A stretch of DNA of 64,000 nt from positions 434,657 to 498,656 of the forward strand of contig KB298688.1 of assembly GCA_000328365.1 (NCBI GenBank). Reading direction: 5' to 3'. Shown here piece after piece: positions 1 to 10,760 of this stretch; the first letter of the stretch is position 1; every line of letters begins with the position of its first letter. Position numbers and translations under genes: made by a program. The DNA comes from Capitella teleta (Eukaryota > Annelida > Polychaeta > Capitellidae). The notes under the pieces are model-generated. The model made no database searches. It saw nothing but the letters and a program-made list of their open reading frames with translations, and was not told the origin of the DNA.

Positions 1-2
1 CG

Positions 3-335
3 CGTCTTCGCCTGCCGTGTGATGCTGTGCCACCCCAGAAGTTGGAGTCAGTGCCCGATGTACCGCGGGTGACAGCACATCATGGCAAACGGAAAGTGCA
101 TGTCCCGAAGCAACTGTGGACCTGTCCATACGTCTTTGTGCGGGTTGACGCACACCGGCGGCCATTCGATCGACCCTACAAGGGACCCTACAGGGTAATA
201 GCACGCACAGAAAAGTACTTCAAGCTGGATCTGGGGAGTCGTACGGACAACGTCTCGATTGACAGGTTGAAGGCTGCCACTGTAACCCGCAGTGGGCGTA
301 CAAGTATTCCTACAGAACTCCTAGGGGGGAAGTGA
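3..335 (+). CDS. Ty3/gypsy pol fragment: integrase C-terminal GPY/F-type module
   Basis: The reading frame is open from base 3, so the coding region continues upstream of the window. The visible part corresponds to the end of the integrase: a basic stretch, then WTCPYVFVRVD, then the RPYKGPYRVI segment typical of the GPY/F module, then a DNVSIDRLK-like ending shared by many Ty3/gypsy polyproteins. In that family this region helps integrase bind DNA and target chromatin. The stop coincides with the start of the 3' LTR, a common compact arrangement. Family assignment is from recalled motifs, not a search. Confidence 0.85.
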   Translation, partial: RLRLPCDAVPPQKLESVPDVPRVTAHHGKRKVHVPKQLWTCPYVFVRVDAHRRPFDRPYKGPYRVIARTEKYFKLDLGSRTDNVSIDRLKAATVTRSGRTSIPTELLGGK

Positions 336-469
336 TATGGCGGAGACGTGATATGCTCATGATATATTATTAGCTCTATAACTACTCATCTCTCCGCATA
401 AAAGACGGGAGCTTTTGGAATAAAGATCATTAGTGGCAATTCGTCTCAGAGTGATTTCTGCTCGCCACA
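333..469 (+). repeat. 3' LTR of the Ty3/gypsy element (about 137 bp)
   Basis: The sequence begins TGATATGG right after a G-rich purine tract and can be closed at a terminal CA near 469. It contains a TATA-like GCATAAAAG (about 397-405) and a poly(A) signal AATAAAG (about 421-427), as expected of an LTR. At about 137 bp it is very short for an LTR. The right boundary is inferred from the CA dinucleotide only, because the 5' LTR is outside the window. Confidence 0.6.
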
Positions 470-3400
470 ATTGCACCTCTCACGTACATGCATCTTGTGG
501 TCGTTTTCATCACGCTAAGAGCCCAGGACAAAGTGTCACGGGCGCTTGGCGAATGTGGCGATGCATATGAGCTGCGGATATGAGCACTTTTGGGTGCAGT
601 GTCCAAGCGCCTTTTTGGTGACTTTATTCAGAGTCATGCGCGAGAGACACCGGGTTTAGAACATTCAAAACAGCTTCAGTTCGTTCGTTGATGTCATCTC
701 AATCTGTCGGCCATGTTGCGGATTTTATATTCTTTATCACCAAAAGGTGCGTAAATATAAACAACAGCAATAACTACAACGATAAATCAGGGTTATTTGT
801 TGGTTATCGGTGATGATCCTCAATGTGATGCCGATTGTTCGAGAAGAGGAGGAGGCGTGGGGGGGGGGGGGTCTATGACGAAGTTAATAAGCATGAGAAG
901 TAATGATTGTCATCTAAACAGTTTAAAAGCTGATACACATCAGATGTAAACAGTGAGACAAGAAGCGGAGAAGAAAAAGAGATCGTATTAGTTCTTGGGA
1001 AAAAAAGCAGGACCACTCTGTTAAGATCCCTAACTCCATTTACCGGGTGATCGAAGATGGCTCAGTCAAAAGACGAGGTCTGGATTCAGGAGAAAACCAG
1101 ACGAAATTAGCAGCATTAGGAGACCATCTCCCGATTGGAAACGGAGCAACAGCCACTGAACAATCGTTGGCTGCAAACCAAAAATGCAGAAAAAATTACC
1201 CTGATTGGACAAAACCTTATTTGGGGAGAAGAGGGTTGTGGCGTACTCAGCTGCCGTCTCATCAACCGTTTACGACACCGAACCGGAGGGTGCATGAACT
1301 TACAATAGGAAGATGTTCAGACATATGTATTTGAGCCATATTACCGTCATATTTGTACTTGCAAGTTGGTTAACAAGTGTGCTCATTCCATTTGATTTAG
1401 TCACTCACTGTGACCACTTGTAAATTCAGTTTAGGTCTCTCACGGGTCTATTTGTGTGCCACAAAGGAAGGACAAGATTAATCTATAAATTATTCCTCTT
1501 ACGCTAATCCCATTATTCAGCTTACCTCAATCTCGTCATCATCTACAAACAACAAAACCCTCTCGCTGTGTCTCGCGATGTTTTACAGCTCGCATTGTGC
1601 TGGGTGGCCATTGGCGTTGGCCTGTTTTGTAATGGAGCGCCATTTGTTTTGTAGAGCCCCATTCAGATCCACGTGCATCGAGCGTCCTGCTCGCTTATGC
1701 ATTGAGGTGCATGAGTTACGGTGCGATCTGCTCGCAGAGATAACGACCCAACACACATTACAAAGCACAGGCGCCATTCAGACCGCGAGATGCACTGCTT
1801 TTTAAGCATCGATGATGTTTGCGCACCCAATACTTTGAGGTGTTGCACCTGTAGATTTACACATAAACACATTTCTCACTCACTAGGCTATTTATTTTGT
1901 TGATAGATAGAAATACTATTGAGCTCTGCTACTTTGGCGTGTACCCATGACTTGAGGAACCGAATGGTGCGCATGATCCACTCCATGGAATTGTCGGCAC
2001 ACAAGTCATCATGACAACACTACGCAGTTTGCACAATTGTGTGTTTGTCGTTTGTCAGGCTGGGAGCAATCCTCTGCATAGGATTATTGGATTAATTACA
2101 TATGGGTGGACTTATCATCGTTTTCCTCTGTTCTGGGGTGCGAGCGTTTATTTTTCGCACTCCCATATGCTTTGGTCATCGATCCATATTTGGCTAATTT
2201 TGAGGTTTACAATCTAGGAACCATTAGCTTTCCATAAACTGGTCAATACGGTTTTGTCCTTCTTGATGCACTGCACAGAAGCCTGGGTCATAAGGTCACG
2301 GACTTCGCGGTCTGAAATTGACAGTTCTTATGGTGGCAGCCACAGCTGTTTTTGTCCAAGGGTCAGCGAGAGAATGGACGAAATCGCAGTGCAATCGATG
2401 GACAACAGGGACCTCTGGGGGAGGATTGACATTTCGTCAGGCGGCCAATCTGCCCAATGGCCATTGTAATTAATTTAAGGGATTTATGGATTAAATTCTG
2501 CTCTTAGAGCTGTTGTCCGAGTGGCTCCTTAATGGAGCTGTTGCTTGGTCGCAGGATGTCAATTACGATGCATAAGAGTATGAGTTATATACTATTATAA
2601 CTTATACACATATCATAATATTATAGTCATGTGATATGCATACAGTAGTTTTGAATAATCGAGTGAAAACATAGAATTGTTACAATTTTTTATGGCAGCC
2701 ATATTTGACATAATGGATTAATTTTTACATCTGTATGTACATCTGGTTGTTAACATATTTTTTTATTTATGTCAATCAATAAACAGCACATGCTATTTTA
2801 TGAAGGTGAAGAGTAATATAATGGGGAGCGGCACACGCGGCAAGGAACATGCAACTGAGGAATAGTCGGAATGAACAACACGATTAACAATAACGCAGAT
2901 TTGCGTCATGCAACTTATGTTTGCCTGAAGCAGAGGCTTTTGTCTTTGCGTGGGCGATGTAGGCGGTGTTTTTGCTTTCCCCCTAAAATGCCTATATGCA
3001 TGACTAAAGTGGTATTTGTGGAAGTTGAAGCTTCCATACTTTAACATACCTGAATTATTCAACTTCGAAACAAAGGTAAAAGAAAGCATAACAAATGTTC
3101 ACTGAATTTACATTCGTAATGCTGTAAACACGTGTCTGGTTTTTTATGGGCTGGATTCAGATCTCCAAATTATATAAATATTAAAACTCTTATGCAGCAT
3201 CAAATAATGCGGCGCATAGTATAATATGGATGCATATTTAGAACTGCGTACAAACCCCCAAAACAAACCAAAGTTGTGCGTTTGTTGCTAGGCATTGTTA
3301 TCGTTATGGTTTTCTGAACGGCACCTCAGATGCCAACGTATGGTTGACCAACAGCGTCACCTCAGAGTCCCATGACGATTCCAGAGGAATAGCGATGAAA

Positions 3401-4366
3401 GCGGCCTCTCCGCAGTCATCCATCATTATCAGACACGTGGGTTGTTGAAGGGAAGGGTAATGGAGCGCACTGCCACCAGGTGGCGGCACGGTCAGTCACG
3501 TTATCAACACTCCTTTCCGATATGTCATCGTGGCCATCTTGTCGATATCGTTTCCTAGAGAATTTCGGTGTTTGTGATCTCTCTTCTGACAACACGTTAA
3601 GCTAAAGACATCGGATGCATGGAAACGGTGCTCACGACAAGGACCGACGTTTAATGGCATTTACAGGCTGATAAAGGTTACAAATGATAAGATAAACATA
3701 ATTATGATATGGAAATGAGTCATTTCAATATTGAAATCATCGGTTTGGGATTTCAAAATGATGCAATCTCGACGACCATCAATAATATCATGTCACGCGA
3801 GAATATCTGAGAGTTTTAACATCCATCAATCTCTCTTCTGTGATTGGTTAATTCTTTTAAATTATGTACAAAAGCAGATCCGGGTACTTAGATTGAGGAT
3901 CTACTTTTAGATGACACACGTGCGCGCAGGTTGCACGGAGAGCAACGTTGATGAGTCAATTAGAATATTGCGTGGCGCTCGAAGGGTATTCACTGGACGA
4001 AAGAAGATTGAATCCATTGATTAATCACCCCTGAAAACTCTCCCTCAAAGACCTCTAGAATAAACAACAAGACGAGAGCCAAGTTCAGTTTTTTTTTTGT
4101 TGGGGGGAGGAGGGGGGGGGGGGGCAGAATCGATATGGAAATGAGCCAAGAAATTGATGAATGAATGAATAGTGAAGCTATATGGAGTGCAATGCTCGTT
4201 TTGAAAAGTAACAATGTAGGTGGCATGAAACCGCAGCGAAAGTCAATTTCAAGTGTAATGGACACTATCAGCAATGCCACCAGGATGAAACCCAGCACTG
4301 TCCATTCCATACACTTCTATGGCTTCCCTCACTTTGCGGAATGAGATGACAATCAGGTATTTCTAA
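470..4366. other. intergenic, no gene recognised
   Basis: AT-rich DNA with several short open frames on both strands (for example 1047-1334 and 1578-1805) that match no family I recognise and lack convincing splice context. A G-run lies at about 860-870 and another G-rich run at about 4102-4124. I see no RNA gene or complete mobile element here. Confidence 0.5.
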
Positions 4367-4711
4367 GATTCCCAACACACCGCAACCCTGACCTCTTGCT
4401 CTGACATGACCTTGGCGTCGAGTTCACGAGGTCAATGTCAACGTCAAGGAAAAGTGATCACTGTTATTGATATGAATGCCTCAGATATTCAGGCATGGAT
4501 CTGTGATCAGTCACCAGAACGTGGTCTTCATGCGAACTATGATAAGATTGACAGAATACAGAGCCACTACTTCATCCAAGATTGGTTTGAGCGTGAGATC
4601 CAAGAGCTTCAATTCCCATCGGTGATCACAGTCTTATCTTCAAATCATTTGTTGGGGATACACGTGGATTCTCTTAAAAAAAAAGGCTGTGCAATTGCAC
4701 ATGGACAATAG
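4367..4711 (+). CDS. hypothetical open frame, possible exon
   Basis: A 115-codon open frame (ATG at 4406) whose base composition is richer in GC than its flanks. The predicted product is soluble-looking and mixed in composition (DMNASDIQAWICDQ, then HYFIQDWFEREIQELQ, then SVITVLSSNHLLG), with no signal peptide or membrane segment. I do not recognise a family. It lies on the same strand about 190 bp upstream of the DUF4806-like gene and could be an exon of it or a fossil of something else. No strong splice sites frame it, and it could be spurious. An 11-bp inverted repeat (ACATGGACAAT and its complement) sits at its end, about 4698-4748. Confidence 0.25.
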   Translation, partial: DSQHTATLTSCSDMTLASSSRGQCQRQGKVITVIDMNASDIQAWICDQSPERGLHANYDKIDRIQSHYFIQDWFEREIQELQFPSVITVLSSNHLLGIHVDSLKKKGCAIAHGQ

Positions 4712-5643
4712 CTGAAGGTTTCTTATACCATTTCGCCATTGTCCATGTTTTTAATGTTTTGGCATATATCATAATCGAGTCGGTATTTCAAGTCCAATTT
4801 GTTTGATTGGGCAAATTATATTGTTTAACATCACACGTTATAATTACCATAACATATAATTACTCCTTGTTCAGTGAGTTAGTATGTGACCACCCAGGAT
4901 CTTAAAGTCCGGCAGTACTCATCAGCCACAGGGCTTTCTGCCTCCACCTGCTTCTCCGGCCTCCTTCTCGACGCTGTCCGGCGGAGCTCAACGGCACTCC
5001 TACTCGCCCTTCCCTCGACATGGCCAGGGATTGTTTCCTGTGAACCCCTCCGACCATGGCCTTCTTTCCCCCTCGTACAACCCTGCAGCCTACCCCAAGA
5101 GCTCAGGCTCCCCCTCCCGTCGGCAGGGCCAGGGATTGTTCCCGCCCCACACTCCCTCTACCTCGGATCAGCAAATCCCGTCCAGAGATGCCGTGCGTAA
5201 GTGTTGTTCTTTTAAGCCGGAAACTATTGTTTCATTGTTCAGTAGTTTCCAGTTTCTTTTCTACTCATCAGATGTCATGATGCAGCAAGTATTGGCCCAG
5301 CAGGAGCAGCTGCTCGATCACAGCCCATGCTTCAACCAATGCAACCATTGAGCAGCTGCTTCGTGAAGTCCGCGAGCTGAAGTCGAGCGCAGTTCGGCCA
5401 GCCAGAGCCTCTCTCCTCGATCAGGTAGATCTTCCGATCACATCAATGGAAGCAATCGAAAATGTGGAGGAAATGTTAAAGGAGAAATCCTTTGCCACTG
5501 CAATGGTGAGTGTTTAAAAAAATGTGTTAATGATATATTGATATGTTTATTTGATATAATTTATTTATTTGGTTATCATTTTCTAGTCATGATTTGTTTT
5601 TCACTTTATTTGTTTGTCTTTAAACTGCTGTTTTGTCTTCTAG

Positions 5644-5830
5644 TTTCATCATATGGCCAGCATTGGCGGGCCCAATGTGAGGGGGGCCAATAGTCGCGCG
5701 ATGGCCTTTCTCCTGGGAGCTGACCTTGCCCAGTGTTTTAACTGGCAGGGGAGACCTTCTTGGAAAACTGTGGATCTCACGCAGGCCAAGCGCCATAACT
5801 CCACTTTGAAACTGACTGAGATCATATCCA
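5644..5830 (+). CDS. best-preserved exon of the DUF4806-like gene
   Basis: This exon is bounded by acceptor GTCTTCTAG and donor GTAAGT and is open throughout. It starts in phase 0 and ends in phase 1. It reads FHHMASIGGPNVRGANSRAM, then a segment ending LAQCFNWQGRPSWKTVDL and LKLTEIISS. The IGG, the R-A-M helix and the F-N-W-x-G core are the parts I associate with DUF4806. The molecular function of the domain is unknown. The exon lies just upstream of the SINE insertion at 5891. Confidence 0.55.
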
Positions 5831-5874
5831 GTAAGTGTTCTAACCTTTTTTTTTTTTGATAGATTCCTCACCAT

Positions 5875-6125
5875 TCTCCATAGGTTTGATGTAATTCGTT
5901 ATAATTGTAATTCTTCGGTGATTCTGCAGTGCTGCCCAACTGCGCAACAAGGCCGGGCGCTGTGTACTACTGTCTATGGTGGTATGCAGGATAAAGAACC
6001 CTTGGGATTTGTCGATAAGAGTAGGGGGAAACCCCGGTCGCGGGCCTTCAGTTCTGGCGCCCGTATCATCCGATCGGATTGGGTGGAGCCGTAAAACCCC
6101 ATCACTCACTCTCCATAGGTTTGAT
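5875..6125 (+). mobile_element. 5'-truncated SINE copy with 16-bp target duplication
   Basis: The body 5891-6109 matches, over its whole length, the tail part of the complete SINE at 49,037-49,384 (shared blocks include GTAATTCTTCGGTG, GGCCGGGCGCTGTGTACTAC, GGATAAAGAACCCTTGGG and GCCGTAAAACCCCATCAC). The tRNA-like head is absent. Perfect 16-bp direct repeats TCTCCATAGGTTTGAT flank it at 5875-5890 and 6110-6125, the mark of target-primed reverse transcription by a LINE. It sits in the intron after the third block of the DUF4806-like gene. Confidence 0.9.
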
Positions 6126-6246
6126 CGTATGAAATCAGCTGATTCCTTTGTTATCTGCTCTTTTAGAGGTATTAGCTTCCATGTAATGGAGTCAGCAGCT
6201 TCAGCATAATTATGTCCAGGAGAAGTAATGAAGATGATGCTAATTT

Positions 6247-6964
6247 TTAAAGGGATGGGGAACTAAATTTTAAGTGATGTTCTATTGACTCATAGCACCA
6301 ATTGATAGCATTCCGTGCCAAAAACACCATGCCTGGATGCAAGCGTAAGGAAATAATGCATTCCGAATATCGGGGTTAGCATTGCGCCTATGGGAGAATG
6401 GCTTCCATTGCGAAGTATAGGAGGCAAACGTCAGCTGATGGCTTGGTTTGGCTGATGGCTGATTGGTCCCGTTCCCCTCGTGAAGCTACCGATTTCAGCC
6501 AATCAGAGCAGATCATCTTCGCCATAAAAGGACATCTCTGTTGTTTACGAAACGAAAGCGCATGCGTGGTGCACTCTGGCTGACCTTTTTACTGTTTCAG
6601 GATGAGAAACATGGTAGGTGTCCTAGAAAATCGCTTGTTAAAATAAGAAAAATAGCGAAAAAAAAAAAAAAAAATTTCGCGCCTGACTGGTGGCAAAATG
6701 ATTATTCTATCTATTTCCGAAAAAAAAATAAAAAAAATATCCGGGGGTTTAGTCGCAGGACACGCTGATATGACGAGGCCCATTGTAAAAGATAAGGGAA
6801 CTCGGTGTTTCATCACAGCTCCTGACGTCACGCCTAGTTAGCAATATATCTCCCGCGAAATCGTTAGCGATGATATTTCTTGTGTGGGCCAGGCATAGGA
6901 ATCATTTTTGGTGCATCAAATAACGACTCAAAGTCGATTTTTAACCAGTTCTCCCTCCCTTTAA
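6247..6964. mobile_element. MITE candidate with TTAA ends
   Basis: The two ends are imperfect inverted repeats. The left end starts TTAAAGGGATGGGGAACT and the complement of the right end starts TTAAAGGGAGGGAGAACT, 16 of 18 identical. Both ends carry TTAA, so the target duplication is probably TTAA. No transposase frame is present in the roughly 720 bp, so this would be a non-autonomous element. The tips do not match the usual piggyBac CCYT consensus, so the superfamily is uncertain. It lies inside the last intron of the DUF4806-like gene. Confidence 0.5.
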
Positions 6965-7310
6965 CTTTATATGAACTGATATTGAAAGATGGATTTGGTT
7001 GACATTGTTGGAAGGATGCGGAAATATTAGCATATAAGAGGCCCCTCACATCGCTCATCAAAACAAGTTTTGTTTATTTGTTCATTTATTTCCAGAGAGT
7101 ATCTCCCGTTCCGCTTCATTTGCTACCACTCAAATGGATGTGGAGAAAGCCATGAAAGCGTGATTATAAGAGGTGCCCCAGACCGTCACGGAGGGAGGCA
7201 GCGACGGGCCACATCAAAATGGCTGGCCACTGAGGCTGCACGCGCCGCAGAGGACAACCTCAGCGATTTTTGCTTTTATTTCTCTATTTTCTTATTTGTT
7301 ACTTTTTATT

Positions 7311-7316
7311 AATAAA
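7311..7316 (+). terminator. poly(A) signal of the DUF4806-like gene
   Basis: AATAAA follows the last coding block of the DUF4806-like gene by a few tens of bases and precedes the LINE fragment. It is a plausible 3' end, inferred from position. Confidence 0.4.
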
Positions 7317-7351
7317 AATATGTGTATATATTTGAATTTTGTGTGTTGAAT

Positions 7352-8548
7352 TTCTCTCATCCCCATGAGAGCGCTATATTATATGCTAATGGACGACACT
7401 ATCATCTTAGCTACCAGCAGACAGCGTGCGAATGAGAAGATTGGAGTCTTGAGAGAATTCTGCATAACGTTAGGCATGATCACCAATGAGTCAAAAACGC
7501 AGTTCATGGTAATCAATGGCGAAGAGGACGACCGCAATCCAATCATCCACGACGATCTCAACATCACGAATTGTGATATGTATACGTACCTTGGAGCAAG
7601 ATTCCCGCAAGATGGAAGACTGACGTCATCTGTGAAAGCACAAGTTGCGACCAAAATATGCCTTGTGGTCAAGTTTGAAGCCTTCGTAAGAAAAAACCCC
7701 GATGCACCTTTCGCGGCGAAGAAGAAAGTCTTCTCAGCGGCACTTGTTGCAGCCATTTTGTACGGATGTGAGTCATGATTATCCGCTGCCTCACTGAAGC
7801 ATGCAACGCCCATGTACTCTTCATGCATCAGATCACTTTTGGGAGTGAGAAAAACCACGGCCACGGATCTGTGTCTTATGGAGGCTGGATTGCCCTCTCT
7901 CCAAGAGCACGTGGAGATGCACAGAGAAGATGCATCAAGAAGCTGACCCTTGAGAGAGCGAACGATGTGGATGATCTTTTTATGCATGTATGGCGCATCA
8001 CGCAGGACGCAGGGACACCCGCCTTCAAGTACGCAAAAGCCCTCCTGGATATCACGGATGCTGAAAGAATAGACGCTACCAGAGAACGTGTGCTGAGCTC
8101 CGAACGGAGCAAATTCGTGACTTACCGGACTATGATGAATCCTGCTCTAACCACACATCCAATGTACACCGATCCAACCGTCTGCGAGTATAAGAGGCGA
8201 GCTCTAACGAAATTCCTTCTATCTTCTCACAATTTGGCCATCGAACGAGGACGATGGTCTCGAACGCCACGCCATGAACGACTGTGCACGGACTGTGACC
8301 TAAATGCCATTCAGGACGAGGAACATGTCCTCAGTGTGTGCCCTCGTTTTCAAATTATAAGAACTAATCATCCTTCTGTAAATTTCCATCTCCCAGATTT
8401 TTTTTAGTGATAATATTAACAGTATGCTAAACATTGGATTCGACGTTATTCATAATTACCTTTAATTTTATTCCACTTTTACACCACTCACTTTTCAATT
8501 TGTCATGTTGTTTTAGCAAATTAAACATTTATTATTATTTATTATTAT
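7352..8548 (+). mobile_element. 3' fragment of a non-LTR retrotransposon (LINE), decayed
   Basis: The fragment starts at the reverse transcriptase active site: MLMDDTIILATS, where the usual YADD has become LMDD with both aspartates kept. Next come GMITNESKTQF, YLGARFPQDGRL and AALVAAILYGCES, all standard late-RT motifs. A TGA at 7776-7778 replaces the expected Trp codon after CES. The same frame stays open beyond it (LKHATPMYSSCIRSLLGVRK, then LPSLQEHVEMHRED) to 7943. The frame then shifts near 7920-7945, and the rest reads to 8407 with a C-terminal zinc-knuckle-like CTDC...EEHVLSVC. A short AT-rich 3' region ends in an ATT-repeat tail (about 8526-8547). A 5'-truncated, dead insertion; the exact clade was not determined. 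Confidence 0.85.
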
Positions 8549-10079
8549 GGGTATTAGTGCTAATTTAAAGTTACAATGCTTTTAACTTGAGTAAACAAGG
8601 CTGGTCTAGATTGATGAGCTGAAGTGTAAACATTGCGATCGTGACCCATTACGTAGCAACATGAATGGGAGCTAACCAGATTATGTTATTAATCCGCTTA
8701 ACATGAACGCCGATAAACTGCCTTTTGGAAGGAGGACGTCCTGCAGCACGGCGACCCCTGTGTTTGATCAGAACAGATAACGATTATATAATCTCTTAAG
8801 CTTCTGCAGGACAATGTCGTTTGCCGGCATCGGGACTGCTACACGGCCGCAGTGCAAGGTAGTAACGTCGGCATTACTTTTGTCCTCTTCCGGGCCGCTC
8901 TTAGCGTCCGAAATTGGCCAGCTTCGGGCCATCATTCAAATGTTTGCTGGGTTCAAGGTCTGATTTGATTCAAATAGCGCTTCTTGATCAATGGGCATAA
9001 CCGTTGTGGGTTTCTTGTAAAAGGTAACTTATGTCTGGTTCATGTTTCGAAACTCATGCTATGACGCTATATGATCAGAAATACTCAACTTAAATAAGGA
9101 GTTTCAAATGCAACAATAATACTCTTTGGTACCATCGTTGTGTATGTGTCCATTATTATTCAACATAATAACTAGTGTACATAACCTAAATGTTTTATAT
9201 AACACCAAATACTCTTTCGTTCTGACTTTCACATTTCACGAATATTCCTGAAAACCAAAGATCGAGGTGTGATATGCTGATAATTTGTCTTTTCGTGTAC
9301 TTGTGCCACTATTCAAGAGATCGAATACAAGAAACGCATAATTAGATTAATTTTGCATGGACAAGGGATGGTTCACTGATTCAGGATTACACTCTGAATC
9401 TAAAGAGATCGTCAGAATTGAATGTCTTGGTTGTCACTCAGATCGACGAATAAGAAATACATGTAAACGACCTCTGTTCATATTGAAACCTTTGTAGATC
9501 TTGGCATTTACAAATGCTCAGAGTCCAACGATGAATCGATCTCTTAGCTCTAGATACAATTTCCTAGTGAGGCAGAATAGTTTCTCATGCATGTTTATTT
9601 ATTCATATCAAATAACAGATACACTCACTGAAGTTACTGTATATAAAAAACAGGTGACAGATAAATCCAACAGGTGCTGAATCAATAAACGTATGCATCA
9701 AAACTGAATTGATATCAACGCATATCATATCAATGCACACAGCAATTGCTTAATTGAGCAATCCGTTACAGTATTACTATACAAGCATTATATGTTTCAT
9801 ATTAAAATATTGGAAATTCGTAATAACCCATGACAACCAAGAAATCACAAGTTGCAACCTGTAAAAAATACCCCACAGGAACTATTTGCGTCATTCCGGT
9901 TGATTGGCGAGTTGAATGTGATCCCTGTTGAAGTCATCGTTCATTGATCAGGCCGCAATATGCTGAGCTGCAGATGAATCTCTGTCTGTCGACATTGACA
10001 AGGTCAAGTGGCAACTGGACAGTGACGACCATTTCTGCGAAATCTCAATTAGTCCGTGAATGACACCAATCGGCCAAGC

Positions 10080-10095
10080 AGGTCAGCTCAGGTCA
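10080..10095 (+). promoter_or_regulatory. DR4-type nuclear receptor half-site pair
   Basis: AGGTCA, four bases (GCTC), AGGTCA: an exact direct repeat with 4-bp spacing, the arrangement known for thyroid-hormone/LXR-type receptor dimers. A further AAGGTCAAG occurs about 75 bp upstream. Function is inferred only, and no gene is adjacent. Confidence 0.3.
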
Positions 10096-10728
10096 AGCAA
10101 TCAAGGTCTTTTGTTGAGTAGCCAAGTTGTGTAAATAACAGTGGAGTAGGAGTAAGCTGTGCGATGAGATCAATAGTAAATCATGGGTTGCATAGGTGTG
10201 AAAATCGTGCGCAAAAGCTTTGATCTTCTGACGAACTTTTCATACGCAAATAAACCTGTCTGTTGCGATGGAGTTTCTTTGCCTTGTGACGAATCTAGGT
10301 TTTTTTTTAATGGCGACTTATCGTGCGACAAAATCCTTAGCATAAGAATGATCATTAAAGGTGAGTGTACAGGTGATAGGCTTATCTCTAGGTGTCAATA
10401 CCTAATCATTTGTGTCTCAGGTGAAGATTGCATGGCGGTGAAGACAGAAGGTGAGGGTAGGGGGCAGAGATATATGGCGCAGGGTTAGAAGGATCGCTGT
10501 GACAATAGAGCTTCTTGGTTCTGCTGGCAATCATCTCTCTCCAGTCTTTTCTCTTCTGAGCTCAAGAAATTGCTAATTTTGGTAATGGAGGCACTGGTAA
10601 TAAGCGATGCATCACCGGCATCAGATGCAAAATAAAGCCTAAGTCAGCTCAGAGGATGAATATCGGGCTTCTCGGGATTTTTATTGTTATTATTATTTTT
10701 TTTCCCAATTGACACTAGACTGCATTAC

Positions 10729-10760
10729 CCGGAAGTGATGTCATTTCCGCTCATGCGCAG
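10729..10760. promoter_or_regulatory. ETS / CRE-like / NRF1-like motif cluster
   Basis: Within 32 bases there are CCGGAAGTG (ETS), an overlapping TGATGTCA (CRE-like), an inverted ETS core TTTCCG and TGCGCA (NRF1 half-site). Such a cluster is typical of animal housekeeping promoters. No clear gene begins on either side, so it may mark an unseen transcript or be coincidence. Confidence 0.3.

Larger units (their letters stand above)
1..469 (+). mobile_element. 3' end of a Ty3/gypsy LTR retrotransposon
   Basis: The window opens inside the pol gene of a Ty3/gypsy (Metaviridae) element and contains its integrase C-terminus, a purine-rich tract (about 323-332) and a 3' LTR (333-469). The element enters from outside the window, so its 5' LTR, gag and most of pol are not visible, and I cannot say how whole or how old it is. 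The family call rests on the GPY-type module at the integrase end and on the order coding end, polypurine tract, LTR beginning TG. It is treated here as a fossil with no link to neighbouring genes. Confidence 0.85.
4898..7316 (+). pseudogene. broken spliced gene with a DUF4806-like domain
   Basis: Four consecutive blocks splice well. Block 1 is about 4898-5196 (Pro/Ser-rich, twice reading GQGLFP) with donor GTAAGT. Block 2 is 5272-5505 (Gln-rich helix, then TIEQLLREVRELKSS, then DLPITSMEAIENVEEMLKEK) with donor GTGAGT. Block 3 is 5644-5830 (MASIGGPNVRGANSRAM, then LAQCFNWQGRPSW) with donor GTAAGT. Block 4 starts at 7096 after TTTCCAG. The phases fit at each junction (1, 0, 1). The order EAIENVEEMLK, IGG, FNW and a terminal Trp-containing helix fits my memory of DUF4806, a domain of unknown function multiplied in several invertebrates. 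Two lesions argue for a pseudogene: a frame change near 5315 inside block 2, and one near 7160 where KA(W) should continue into the arginine-rich IIRGAPDRHGGRQRR end. A poly(A) signal AATAAA lies at 7311-7316. Sequencing error or a diverged allele remain possible. Confidence 0.6.
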
